DNA of 64,000 bases. Source: Dicyema japonicum. Its lineage: Eukaryota; Dicyemida; Rhombozoa; Dicyemidae. Numbering within the stretch: the stretch's first letter is position 1; each line of letters starts with the position of its first letter. The position numbers and the translations under genes are program-made. The stretch covers positions 62,001 to 126,000 of the forward strand of contig RDEW01000035.1 in the NCBI GenBank assembly GCA_011109175.1, written 5' to 3'. Positions 20,427 through 31,841 of the stretch are shown piece after piece. The notes below the pieces were generated by a model that saw only the letters and a program-made list of their open reading frames with translations, was not told where the DNA came from and ran no database searches.

Positions 20427-22041
20427 TTACATTAAGTTATTTCTGTATAAACGAATACTAAAGAAGATCAAATAAATAAAATCTCCAAAAATGATGAAGG
20501 AAATCGAAATGTAAACGAGTTTATAAAAATTTTTGATTTCTGGAATTATGATCACACAGATTGCAATCAGAACGCTAAAAAAATTATTTAGACTTGTCTG
20601 TGCACTTCCTACACGTCCTCTATTTTCTTCTTCGACAGTTTCTTGAAAGCATTGATTTATTGATAAATCAGCAATCCATAATCCTATTATTTATTAAAAT
20701 AAAGAACCAAATCGTGCAAGAATTATTCCTGTCATGAACACTCCAATGTGGACAAAATTTTCTATAAAATCATATTTTTTTTACTTTTATTCGAGTAATT
20801 TGGTATGCTTATGGAAATTACAGTAATTAATAAGCATGATACGTGAAGTATTAATCCAACCATACCAGTTTTAATTAATTTTATTTTGCGATGAAGATAA
20901 GGATATAATAATGTTCCAGTAAATCCAACAATTGCTCCCGCACCCTGTAGAGTTCCCAAAACATTAGCTGTTAGACCTTGGCTATATGCATACGCTTTAA
21001 AATATTTGTTTAATACATTTAATACATATAGTAATTGAATCGAATCCTAAGACCGTCATATATACGCATGAAATTGCTATCCCCGCAAGCATGCAGTTTT
21101 GATTAAAATAAATATTCCATGCAGAAATCAATGATTTTAAAATTCCAGTCTGATTATTAATAGTTATGTTTTTGTTTTTTTCCAAAAGTAAGTAATTTGA
21201 TTCTACAGTATTAAAATCTGATTACGATCAGAAGAAGTGCATTTAAAATTTAGTCTAGGAGTCGATTTGTATACTTTCATTAGTAAAATGTATTCAGCTG
21301 TAATCGAGACTATGTTCCAAACAACAATGAAAAAAATTGAATTTCTAACTGCAAGAAAATGAATTATTTGTCCAGTTACGACTGGTGCTAAAATTTTTGT
21401 CATTAAATCAATTCTTCTAACAACAGAATTTGTTTCTAAAATATTTTTTATTTTATGCCTGATAGTGAATCTCCATTTTCACGAACTAAAATAATTAACC
21501 AATCTTTTTCGATTGCTATGGTTTCAGAATCACTGCCTAATTCTGCCAAGACAGCAAAAAATATTGTTAATATCTAAACTAATTCATAAATAACTTGGCA
21601 TGTAGTATTGATTAGTTTATTTTGACGATAGGTATCGTAAGAAAATAACAATATTAGTGGTATTGATGAAAAAATAATACATAAATTTTGAAAAATCAGA
21701 GCGATTTTTATCACTAAAAATTAATTTGATAAGATAATTTTAACCTCGTAGTCGATGGAATTTATCAATTAAACAGCCTATTGAACTAGCAAATAATACA
21801 GAGGCCAATTTGAGACTCAAGACAACAATAGAAACTCTAAGGAGTGAATTAGGATAAAGTTCAGTCATATACAATGCCAAAGCAAAGTTCCACATACGAT
21901 CACCCTGTTTATATTATTTTAATAAAACCCACGAAGCAAGTAATCGAGTAGCATATACTTTAATCTTCCAATAAATGATCAAATTCTTAATTTTTTCAGT
22001 ATAACCTAATTAAAAATTAGATTTTTCGTACTGATTATCAT
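20427..22041 (-). CDS. SLC40A1: Ferroportin, SLC40 iron exporter
   Basis: Ferroportin exports Fe2+ through the plasma membrane. Spliced minus-strand exons from an ATG at 22041 give YATRLLASWGDRMWNFALAL and YMTELYPNS (first helices), IGCLIDKFHRLR, ITIEKDW-like LGSDSETIAIEKDW, MTKILAPVVTGQIIHFLAV, WNIVSITAEYILLMKVYK, CMLAGIAISCVYMTVLGFDS, LQGAGAIVGFTGTLLYPYLH and a C-terminal GLWIADLSINQCFQETVEEE. These follow the family from helix 1 to helix 12. Introns are 22-29 nt, for example 26 nt after the first Ile-Ile-Ser codons and 24 nt before GDRMW. The stop is at 20427. One or two joins (near 21440) were not resolved. The gene runs convergent with EFL1, about 250 bp from its end. Confidence 0.93.
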
Positions 22042-22137
22042 TTTTTCAGATAATTTTGATTATATTTAAATTATTATTTCAACGTTTAAATAAATTTATG
22101 ATTTTTAATAAAATAAACAAACTTTTATTAAGAGTCG

Positions 22138-22500
22138 CGATAGTGAATCTCCATTTTCACGAACTGATTGAAATCGCCGCATGGATTTATGTGATGCTAC
22201 GTGTCTAATTGGTTGAAGTTTTGCATTTGTTTTGTCTGTTCCTTCTCTTCCACTTCCTACTAGAGTGTCGTTATGTGATCCACCTGCCTCAGGCATCCAG
22301 TGCCAGACTGGCACGAAAAAGGATCATTTGCTTTCCACACTGGATGGGTTACAAGGAATGGACGTCTCTTACCTGGCTTTTACTTGTGTGACGTTGAAGG
22401 ACTCTGTTTCTGTAACAGTGGAAACTGGATACACTTAACTAGTTGTTTACTGTTAACTTCTTTCTCGGTGTATCCGAGGTTAATAGATTAATTAATTAAT
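22138..22500 (+). mobile_element. SINE-like element, copy C
   Basis: Starts near 22168 with CGCCGCATGG and runs to GTATCCGAGGTTAATAGATT near 22490, parallel to copies B and D. Just upstream, 22138-22165 repeats 27 bp of a ferroportin exon (21463-21490) in the same orientation. Confidence 0.75.
22427..22475 (+). other. SINE 3' hairpin, copy C
   Basis: GGATACA (22427-22433) pairs with TGTATCC (22469-22475). Confidence 0.8.
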
Positions 22501-22837
22501 TTGAGTTGAGAGTGTTGAGCTTTTCGTTTGTCATAAGAACCCAGGCCTTTGATACTGTCAGGGTTGATAAGACGAGTGCATCACTTGAAAGGATTAACAA
22601 TTTCTAAGTTTTGTATTAAGAGAAACAAAGTATAGAGAAAGTTAACTCATACAGTAATAAATTTCTGAAGTGATCAAAAATATATTAACCTTTTTCAAGC
22701 AAAAAAAGGAACTGAAATAAACTGTAACCTTAAACCAATTTCGAAGTAAAAAAGTCTCTCTTTTTTGAGTCGCATCATCCTTCTAAAACGTATAACATTA
22801 TAGGAAATATTGCGGAGTCGAAACATAAACAAAGGCC
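22500..22837. other. No gene recognised
   Basis: AT-rich sequence between the SINE and a retroelement relic. I see nothing conserved in it. Confidence 0.3.
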
Positions 22838-23700
22838 TCAGACTTGAGCCTTAATTTCTAAAGCAGAACAGAACGTTGGTAGCTTTTTTCTTTCGTATTT
22901 TAGCATGTTCCGTAAAATTAGGAGGCCAAGGTATTTCATAGTCTTCTTTCGAAGTATGTTTTGTAACAAGTTCTTTAGGTTAACCAGCCTCCTGCTTCCA
23001 GTTATCCTCACCATACGAAAAAAAAGTTTCAACTGAAAGAAAGTTTTCATTACACCACTGTTCAATCTGGTCCTTGTACGTCTTCAACCGTTTCTCAGAT
23101 ACCATAGGGTTTAAAGAAACATCATAAATTATTACGTCATGGCGTATATCAAGATTTCTATACGTGGGTTTTCTGGGAAAGGCAATTCACCCATTACAAT
23201 GTTGAATAGTAGAAAACTGAGGACTGAATACTGAAGGGCACCACTTATCAGCCAAATTTCACGAACTCACAGTTTAAAAAAAATAACAATTGACTTCATA
23301 TCTTAATATCCAAAAATAAAGTTCCTTTTCAACACCACATTTCGCAGACAAATAAGAAGTCCTAGACGCCACACATTGTCGAAAGCTTTGGATATATCAA
23401 AGCAGACCGCGATAAAACATCCTTTTGTTTCGAAAGCCTTCAAATTGACGCGTTAAAGGTGTCAAACAATCTCCATAAAAGCAATTTTTGCGAAAACCCC
23501 ACTGGTGCTCTTTTGATATATCTTTCTATGTGTTCTGAGATTCTGTTAAACACGATTCTTTTCATAATTCTTAAGATTTTTGGCATAAGGCTTATAACTG
23601 GTTGTTAAGTATCCATGTTTCCCAGATTTACGTATCATCCTTAAGGAAAGGTCAGAGGTTCTGTTAGTATCCATAGCCGAATCACATTTTATAGGACGTG
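22838..23700 (-). pseudogene. Jockey/I-like RT relic
   Basis: Minus-strand frames retain KYLGLLILRNMLKYERKK (compare KYLGISVDGRGSYMEDIEGR at 5550). Upstream, the layout of an RT is recognisable but heavily mutated; for example, 23590 matches the GLTDYRPI-type region seen at 6080. It is the same family as 5204-7042 but older. Confidence 0.5.
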
Positions 23701-23759
23701 TAGATTTTCCCAAAAAATATTAAACAGCCTCAGCTTTAACCAACTTAATTTGTAGTAAA

Positions 23760-23824
23760 AATGACAGATGTTGATCTGTCAAATACAGTCTACCGCTAGA
23801 TCACGCTCAGCGATCGCGACATAA
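23760..23824 (-). repeat. TGTCGCGA terminal-repeat-like sequence
   Basis: On the minus strand TGTCGCGATCGCTGAGCGTG followed by TTGACAGATCAACATCTGTC. This is the inverted counterpart of 4837-4900. Confidence 0.5.
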
Positions 23825-23923
23825 TAATATTGCTAAACTGAAAAAAATATATAAAAAGAAACTGAAAATTTTGTTAATAGTTGGTTATCTGAAATATAAT
23901 TCCTTATAATATTAAAGTACAAA

Positions 23924-25108
<1,185 letters not shown>

Positions 25109-25329
25109 TTAAATAACTCAAGTGAATTAAAAATAATAATCCAACTAGCACTACGTTCAACACGAATTAAATTCTAATAAATAAATTTTAATAATTACAA
25201 ATTTTCTAATTATAAGTTTAATTTAAATAATTTATTGTTTTAATTACTATAAACCTTTTGAATATTTTTGGTTTTTTATTCTGATATCTAAGAATTTTCA
25301 TTGGTCCTGGGTCATTGTCTTTGGTGAGA

Positions 25330-26990
25330 ACCCTGTATGGGTAGGCATGTCAAGGGGAGGAGAAACATGACAGGAGAGTCATTCGTGCAATTTTTTAACA
25401 TGTTTGACTACTTCATTTTATAATTCGGCATTCAACCACAATGCGAGGCATAAGACTACGTGGACTGGACTCAGAAAGGATGGACATGGATACTATGTCC
25501 GCATATACAACCAGATAAAATATGTATTATGCAAAATATCTCTTCGTGCGTTATTAACAGACTCCCGCAGCTATGGAGGCACCATCATTCAGTGATCATA
25601 AACTGCTGCACGCTTCAGAATGAAAAGATATTTCGGAATAGATGTAGCTAGAAAGAAGAGAGCTTATCTGGATCGTTTTATTGTGGAAAAATTATGCTTA
25701 TGTGAGAAAACGCGTGAAAATTATTGTATGACAATTAAGGAGAGTGTGAACATAAATATGGATGATCCCCCAGCGATGATTTGGAATGCCACTGTTGAGG
25801 GAATAAATAAGGCAAGTTTTGACGTTCTTGGGGAAAAAGGCCGGTAAAATTTAAAGGAGTCTTCGATTACGAAATTGGATTATTATCAATTAAACAAAAA
25901 AAATTGTGGCTGAGAATAGAATCGTGTATAAATAATGATACCTACAACAAGTTAAGAAAAAAAAAATCGTATTGTCAAGAAGATTAAAAAGAGGAAGAAG
26001 GAAATTTATTCATTACAGTCAAGGAAGAAATGTATTGGATAATAAAGAAAAAAAAGAGAAGAGTGAGGGAACTAGCCCGGCATACACTGGATAAATTGGC
26101 AAAGGACGCCGAACGTTACAAACATGGTGCAAGCATGTTTGCTGAGGTTAAACAATTATCCCGCAACACCAGACCGGAGAGAATCACAGTTCTTGATGAT
26201 ACAGGAAAAGTAATAATCAACGGTCGGGAATCAGCAAATAAAACTACCGCTTTCTACAAAAAAGACTAAATCTCAATGAACACTTGAAACCGTTCGAAGG
26301 AATTCCCAGAGACTTGAACCAAAGCATCACGCATTACGAAGTCGTTTCAGCCTTGAGTAAGCTCAAGAACAACAGAGCCCCTGGACCGGACAACGTGAAT
26401 GCAGAATTATTGAAATACGCGCCAGACAGGGTGGCTGAGTTAATTTGCACAGTCCTGAACAGGACGTTCAAATGTCACAGTCCATTTGATGCGGGGAATG
26501 GCATCTTGATCCCAATTCAGAAACTTGGAAAGGAAAGAGGCAATCTAAACAGTCTACGCCCGATTACACTAATGAATACGATAAGGAAAATACTCTCCTT
26601 TGTTGTGCTGGATCGTATTTCAGGCCTTGTAAATGAGTTCCTGAACCCAAGTCAAAGTAGATTCAGACCTGGAAGGTCGACGGCAGACGTTGTATGGACA
26701 CAGGTGGATGTGTGCAATGTGCCAGAAACACAAAGAAGAAATCTCAATCCTTGGAATCGACTTATCCCGTGTCTTCGACACTATCAACCGCAAAAAATAA
26801 TGCTTTTACTGGAGAGTATTTTAGACGAGAATGTATTACGTGTGATCAGATTTTTACTCTCCAACACATCGCTATAGTGTGCGTGGGAAATTAAAACTCA
26901 ACAAGATTTAAAACTGAGACCGGCGTATCACGCGGACATTGCTAATAATAAAACAAACTGCCAGAAAGAAAGGGGATCATCGAGAAGGGT
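25330..26990 (+). pseudogene. RTE-like element relic
   Basis: Endonuclease pieces (NHNARHKTTWTGLRKDGHGY, YNQIKYVLCK, DSRSYGGTII; 25404-25595) are followed by a linker and an RT start (LKNNRAPGPDNVNAELLKYA at 26361, LRPITLMNTIRKILSFVVLD, SRFRPGRSTADVVW at 26660). The homology fades near 26880, before the YADD motif. There are stops and frameshifts. The family is the same as the 48.3-50 kb and 57-59 kb elements, and more distant from the young copies. Confidence 0.8.
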
Positions 26991-27275
26991 TATGGCTGAG
27001 ACAAAAGATTGGAATGGCCATACTCCGAGGGAACTCGTTCACGATCCACACAACCGGCTTCCTCAACTAACATTTGTTCTTTGTAAAATAATTGTCTCTA
27101 TATAACAAATTAGTTAAAAATTAGTTAAATTTTTGAATTAATTTTTTTTGCAACCCCAAAGAGACGGGTAAATTATCAATTTGGCCTGACGTTAAAAAGC
27201 TTGAGAAACCATAATTTATATACACTAGGATCCAAAGAGAAAAATAGAAAACGCTGAATAAGATTAACAAAGGCA

Positions 27276-27329
27276 GGATCACTTGATCAAAGAAAAAGAA
27301 ATAAAAGTTCTCATCTAATTAAGTGATCC
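27276..27329 (-). other. LINE 3' hairpin H3
   Basis: Perfect 8-bp stem: GGATCACT (27276-27283) and AGTGATCC (27322-27329). Confidence 0.8.
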
Positions 27330-27660
27330 CAGACCGACAAAGGAGAGGACGAGTCCGGCGGGGTCGAGACTCTTGAACAGCTCTTCTCATTGGCCATGGC
27401 ATCGGCTCAAAATTTCTGCATGATTCAGATTTTTCGATAGTGTATGGAATAGAGGGCAGCTCGGTAAACTAGCCTCCTTTAAGAGTTTCCGTTGTAATTC
27501 GATTAAGAAATTTTCAATGGGCTGGATTTTATGTTCTGGTTCAATTAACCTTATTGCAGTCTTCTCGATTGCGGATAGTTTCAATGAGAAGATCGTGAAA
27601 TCTGCATTGCCCGTGAAGGACTTGCATACGGCATCATTGGTCAATAACGCGGCAAAAGAG
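27276..27660 (-). pseudogene. CR1-like C-terminal coding end with 3' hairpin
   Basis: The minus-strand frame KLSAIEKTAIRLIEPEHKIQ lies in the C-terminal region. The last codons, in a shifted frame, read Arg-rich sequence ending RSGIT-stop, then the hairpin. It closely matches the nested fragment at 14003-14155. The hairpin arms are GGATCACT (27276-27283) and AGTGATCC (27322-27329). Confidence 0.7.
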
Positions 27661-27889
27661 AAAACTAATTAATTTTTGCTTTTTGGAACGTCCTAATAAT
27701 AAAATAATAAAACAAAATTAAATAGCCATTGATATTTTTGATTTTGGATAGCCTCTTTAATCGAGGAATTCAACCATTTGGTCGCCCTAGCGAACACGTA
27801 TTTTGAAAATAAAATCAATCAATTGTAAATAACTTTTATTACGAAATAAAATCAATAATGTAATTAAATTAACAAAGCCAATTATCCAA

Positions 27890-29215
27890 AGTGGAACCCG
27901 CCGACATTATCGACGTTGCGTTACGATTGCAACAGAGATCAACTGGAGAAACCAAAAGACGTTCCCTCTTCTTACCGCCCCGTCTCAATAACTTGTGTTT
28001 TATCAAAAGTGCTGGAAAAGCTTATATTAATGTGCATCTCTCCTGTTCTACATCTATTAGAGTTTCTACATGGTTTCAGGGCAGACCGTTCTACAACGAC
28101 TCATTTGGGTTCTATCTCCCAGTTTATTACTGACGGCTTCAACACGAGAACACACCTACGGACGGCCTTTACGGACGGCCTTTGTATCCTTCGACATACA
28201 GAAGGCCTTTGATTCTGTTCCGAGGAAACTCCTAACGCATAAGATTTTTAATTTGAACTTACATCCGAACATCAAGCTATGGCTGGAAAATTTCTTAACT
28301 GGACGACGCGGAAGGGTCGGGATTGACAAAACCACTTCAAAATCAAGGCTACTCCCCAATGGGGCCCCGCAAGGCTCCCCTTTATCTCCTCTCCTTTTCA
28401 ACTTATTTCTACATGACCTATTTACTACCAATGACCAGGACACTATGTTTTTATCCTATTCGGACGACCTAATTATCGCTGCAGGAGATAAATCTCCTTC
28501 CGTGGCTGTAGCAACTGTTCAGACACACCTAAACCGAGTATGTGACTGGCTATCTGCAAATATGTTATGTGTATCAGCATCTAAATCACAGTTCACTATT
28601 TTCACTACTGATAGAAGATTTAAGGATGGACTCGAACTGTTTTTTGGAGATACTTCTATCCCTTCTACGCAAACCCAGAAGATCTTTGGGGTAGTTTTCG
28701 ACTCTCTGATGACGTTCTCGAGTAACATAGAGGGTCTTCGGAAATGGAACATTTTAAAAGCGATCATAAAGAAGAACCTTTTTCCCCTGCTGCTTGCGTC
28801 AACAAGGTCTACCAACATGCCATCGTTTCTACCATTGAATATGCCTTCTTTTTTCGAGAGTGGATCGTTTAAACTCTCTTAGGCGGAAAATTATGCACCA
28901 AACGGACATCCCTATTGGCGGCCTCGTTTCTGATGAGGCGATGTTGAAGAATGGCCAGGGTTTCTTACGTTTCTGCAAGGAACTGAAAAACCCATTCAAG
29001 GAAAAGGTGGTCCATGCAGAGGAATTTCGGTCGGTTATAAAAAAGTTCACGTCGATTGAATTCCTTTGCAGAAGGAAGAGAAGACGCTTCCGGAATGCGG
29101 TTGGGTCATCAAAAGACCAGACAAAGAGAGTTTGGATGTTGTTGGAGGCTGGGATCACCTAATTAGTTAGTTTTGACCTATCTTTCTTGGTGGTCTTGGA
29201 GTTAAATAAATAAAG
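27890..29215 (+). pseudogene. CR1/jockey-like retrotransposon, RT and C-terminus
   Basis: Frames give SSYRPVSITCVLSKVLEKLI (27970), FLHGFRADRSTTTHL, VSFDIQKAFDSVPRKLL (motif A, 28190), LLPNGAPQGSPLSPLLFNLF (motif B) and LSYSDDLIIA (motif C, with Ser in place of Ala). IFGVVFDSLMTF follows near 28690. The C-terminal frame to 29160 ends LLEAGIT-stop. The region 28140-28180 repeats ACGGACGGCCTTT twice, causing a frameshift. The element ends in TTAAATAAATAAA after the 3' hairpin. Confidence 0.85.
29152..29196 (+). other. LINE 3' hairpin H4
   Basis: GATCACC (29153-29159) pairs with GGTGGTC (29189-29195), with one G-T pair. The 5' arm lies in GGG ATC ACC TAA (Gly-Ile-Thr-stop). Confidence 0.75.
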
Positions 29216-29225
29216 CCACCGGGTC

Positions 29226-30663
29226 TCACGTGCATCGTGGTTTTTTAGTGTAGCTAGACATCCAAGTTTCTTTAGGAAGCGAAGCGATTTTCAACTTATT
29301 TCTCCGTTGTCTCGACCACAATGGGATAGAAAGTGAACCGATCGTGCAATGCTTCATATTTTTCTCCTTTGCTTTCATTGTTTTTTTTCCGCGGAATTCA
29401 GTGTGTCTACCGCGCTCCCGACATTGTCGGATGGGCAAAGAGGGTCGACACAAGTAACATCCCAGACCAAAGGTTTCCCCTCTTCGAATGGAAAAATTGT
29501 GATCCCGTCGAGACGTTTTCCGTCTCCTCTGTCCAGGCCAACAGAATTTTAATGAATAAATTAAAATTTGTTAAATTTAGGTTAGTTAGTTAGTTCGTTA
29601 GTTAAGTAACCCCGACCTCACTAACTTTTAGGAGCCCAGCAGCTAATAAATAGGACGCAACATGCAGATCGCTCCCTTAGATCAATCAGTCCAGGCATTG
29701 TAGACGAACGCTGTGCTAATTAATGACATTTAAATAGGTGATTTGTTGTCAAATCGTAGAGGTTGAAAAAGAGACAGAGGACATCATACGTTGGTAGAGA
29801 GGGGTGGTGCCCACGTCGTAGACGAGCCAGGTTTATTCGGACGTCCCTCAGAAGATAGGATTCTGATTGGTCTATTAGAGGAAGGGGCCGGTGTAGTATT
29901 TTATTATCATCGAGTCTTCGTAGAAACAAATTCGTGTATCTGCTTCATTAGGGCTGAAAGGGATGGATGATAGAATTCGAGACAGGTTGTCATAATAATT
30001 TGAATCATACAACTCAACATTAATGGAATTAAACCAAAACACGCCGAGCTGATTCACCTCGTTCTTGAGTCTTGACTTTCTACCTACTTTTCATTCCCAA
30101 AATTTAAAAGCGTGAAATCTGAGTACAATGGACTTGCATGCGTCATCGTGGGTCGTATAAATTGTTCATAAACTGTGGCAAGACTCCCAGTATGTTTTCA
30201 AGAACACTTTGTTCTCAACGTGTCGGATAAAAGAGACTCCCTGATCATAGGTGACTCCTAGAATCTTTGGTGTTTTGTTAATAGGAATAGCCTCGTTCTT
30301 TATAAGGATTTTTTGTTTCGACACTGAGCTATCTTTTGTAAGTGGTAAATAGCGTAACTGAGGACATTGTTGCTAATGTGTCGAACCTCCGTTTTGAAAG
30401 CCATAGTTCCAGCTTGTCAAACATTTTTTGAGCGACAGAGTCGCTGATTGAATGCTTCTGTCCTTGGAAGCAAGGATGATATCGTTGACGTAGGAGAGGA
30501 TTAGACAGTTCTCATTAAAGGTTTGTGACATGTTGTTTATGTAGAGGTTGAAGAGTTGGGGTGGGGAGCCTTGAAGGACTCCATTTGGAAGGTATCGAGA
30601 TTTTAATTTGATGTTGTTGTTGAGTACTTGTCTATCAATTTTCAAAAACGGAAAAAAAGTCAA
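29226..30663 (-). pseudogene. CR1/jockey-like retrotransposon relic
   Basis: Minus-strand frames keep the RT motif B region LPNGVLQGSPPQLFNLYINN and LSYVNDIILA (30600-30480, where the catalytic DD has become ND). A weak KILGVT-type region follows near 30250-30290. The C-terminal RINLARLRRGHHPSLPTYDV lies near 29830. Multiple stops are present. Confidence 0.75.
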
Positions 30664-30770
30664 GCGGAAAAAAAGTCAAGTATTGAAAAAATTTTTAAAA
30701 ATTAAAAGATGCTAGTAGTATCACAAAAATGCGATATAAACTAAAAAAAGACGACTTGACTTTTTTTCCG
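30644..30770. repeat. Short inverted repeat, possible MITE
   Basis: GCGGAAAAAAAGTCAAG at about 30664-30680 is matched by CTTGACTTTTTTTCCGC at about 30753-30769, with an AT-rich centre. A further direct copy of GGAAAAAAAGTCAAG abuts on the left (30650). It separates two CR1-like relics. Confidence 0.6.
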
Positions 30771-30771
30771 C

Positions 30772-31540
30772 ACTCCAGCTGACAGATGGTTCAATGAATT
30801 GTTTGTACAACAATTTCAAAGCTGAAAAAGGGGTTTTAATGACACCGAAAATAGTTTTGATCATCCCTAACTTTCTTGAGCAGCTTCCAGAGACAACGTC
30901 GACGTGAGATGAAAAGGACATGTGTGTGTCAAAGGTGATCCCCAAGATTTTCAGTTTCTTCGTGAAAGGTATTTTTGTCTGATTGATAAATATATTCACT
31001 GTTATTTGTCCAAGTCGTTTGTCTGATGTAATAAAGACGAAGAAGATTTTTCAGTAGTATATCAAGCCGGTTATAATTTAGCCAAATTTGAATCTTGTGA
31101 ATCTATTCTTGAAGTCTTTCTTATGCCTTTGGGATATCTTGATCGCGGGATCCGATTAATAAGTCATCAGCATATGATAGGATGAATCGTCTTTATTATC
31201 GGGTTGTGGTAAATCGGACATGTATAAGTTAAATAAGTTGGGTGATAAAGGGGAACCTTGTGGGACACCATTGGGTAGTAATCTCAAATTGAATTGGTCC
31301 CATCTATGTATACCCGGGCCCTTCTTCCATTTATGAAGTTAGCAAGCCAAAATTTTATATTGAGGTTGACGGGAGAACAAACAATTTCCGGGTTAGAATT
31401 TCCTTGAGACAGAGTCGAAGGCCTTTTGTAAATCGATCGAGCAAACAACCGTTTTGAGTGACGAGGATTTGTGTTAAAGCCTTCATATAATAAAGCCTTT
31501 TCACGAGCTTTTTCTTGTGTGAGTGTTCTTTCTAGACAAT
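30772..31540 (-). pseudogene. CR1/jockey-like RT relic, second copy
   Basis: Minus-strand frames show CSIDLQKAFDSV (31430), LLPNGVPQGSPLSPNLFNLY (31280), a SYADDL-like motif near 31170, then FTKKLKILGITFDTHMSFSS (30960) and LLYKQFIEPSVSW (30790). Frames shift between these blocks. Confidence 0.75.
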
Positions 31541-31597
31541 CCAGTTCCGCAGTGAGTATCCACTGATGACGGCGTCACTCGTCAAACCCTTTCTGCA

Positions 31598-31692
31598 TCG
31601 TAGATGCGTGGAACCTTCCACCAGGTGAACAGAAGCGAGATTCGAACTCGTAGCCTAAGCCACTTAAGCCCGACACCTAACCACCCGGCTTC
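31598..31692 (-). repeat. tRNA-derived SINE head or tRNA relic
   Basis: The minus strand reads AGCCGGGTGGTTAGGTGTCG (A-box-like), followed by CGAGTTCGAATCTCG, a perfect T-arm with loop TTCGAAT (B box). The acceptor stem does not close with the 3' side, so a functional tRNA is unlikely. It lies between two element types. Confidence 0.6.
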
Positions 31693-31841
31693 ATAGATTG
31701 GGATTATTTTAAATTTAAGTTAAGACAAAATACTAATCAACAAATTACAATTTGAGTTTTTAAAATAATAATAATATAAATAATATATATAACATACACC
31801 CCACTTTATTTAACAAACAATAAAAAAGTTAATATATTTAA

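Noticed and set aside
4837-23824. A single 19-kb transposon bounded by the inverted TGTCGCGA ends at 4837 and 23824.
   Set aside because: It would enclose intact host genes (EFL1, ferroportin) and another pair of terminal repeats. Separate elements of one family are more likely.
31598-31692. A functional tRNA gene.
   Set aside because: The acceptor stem does not pair and the A box is one base short, although the T arm is perfect.
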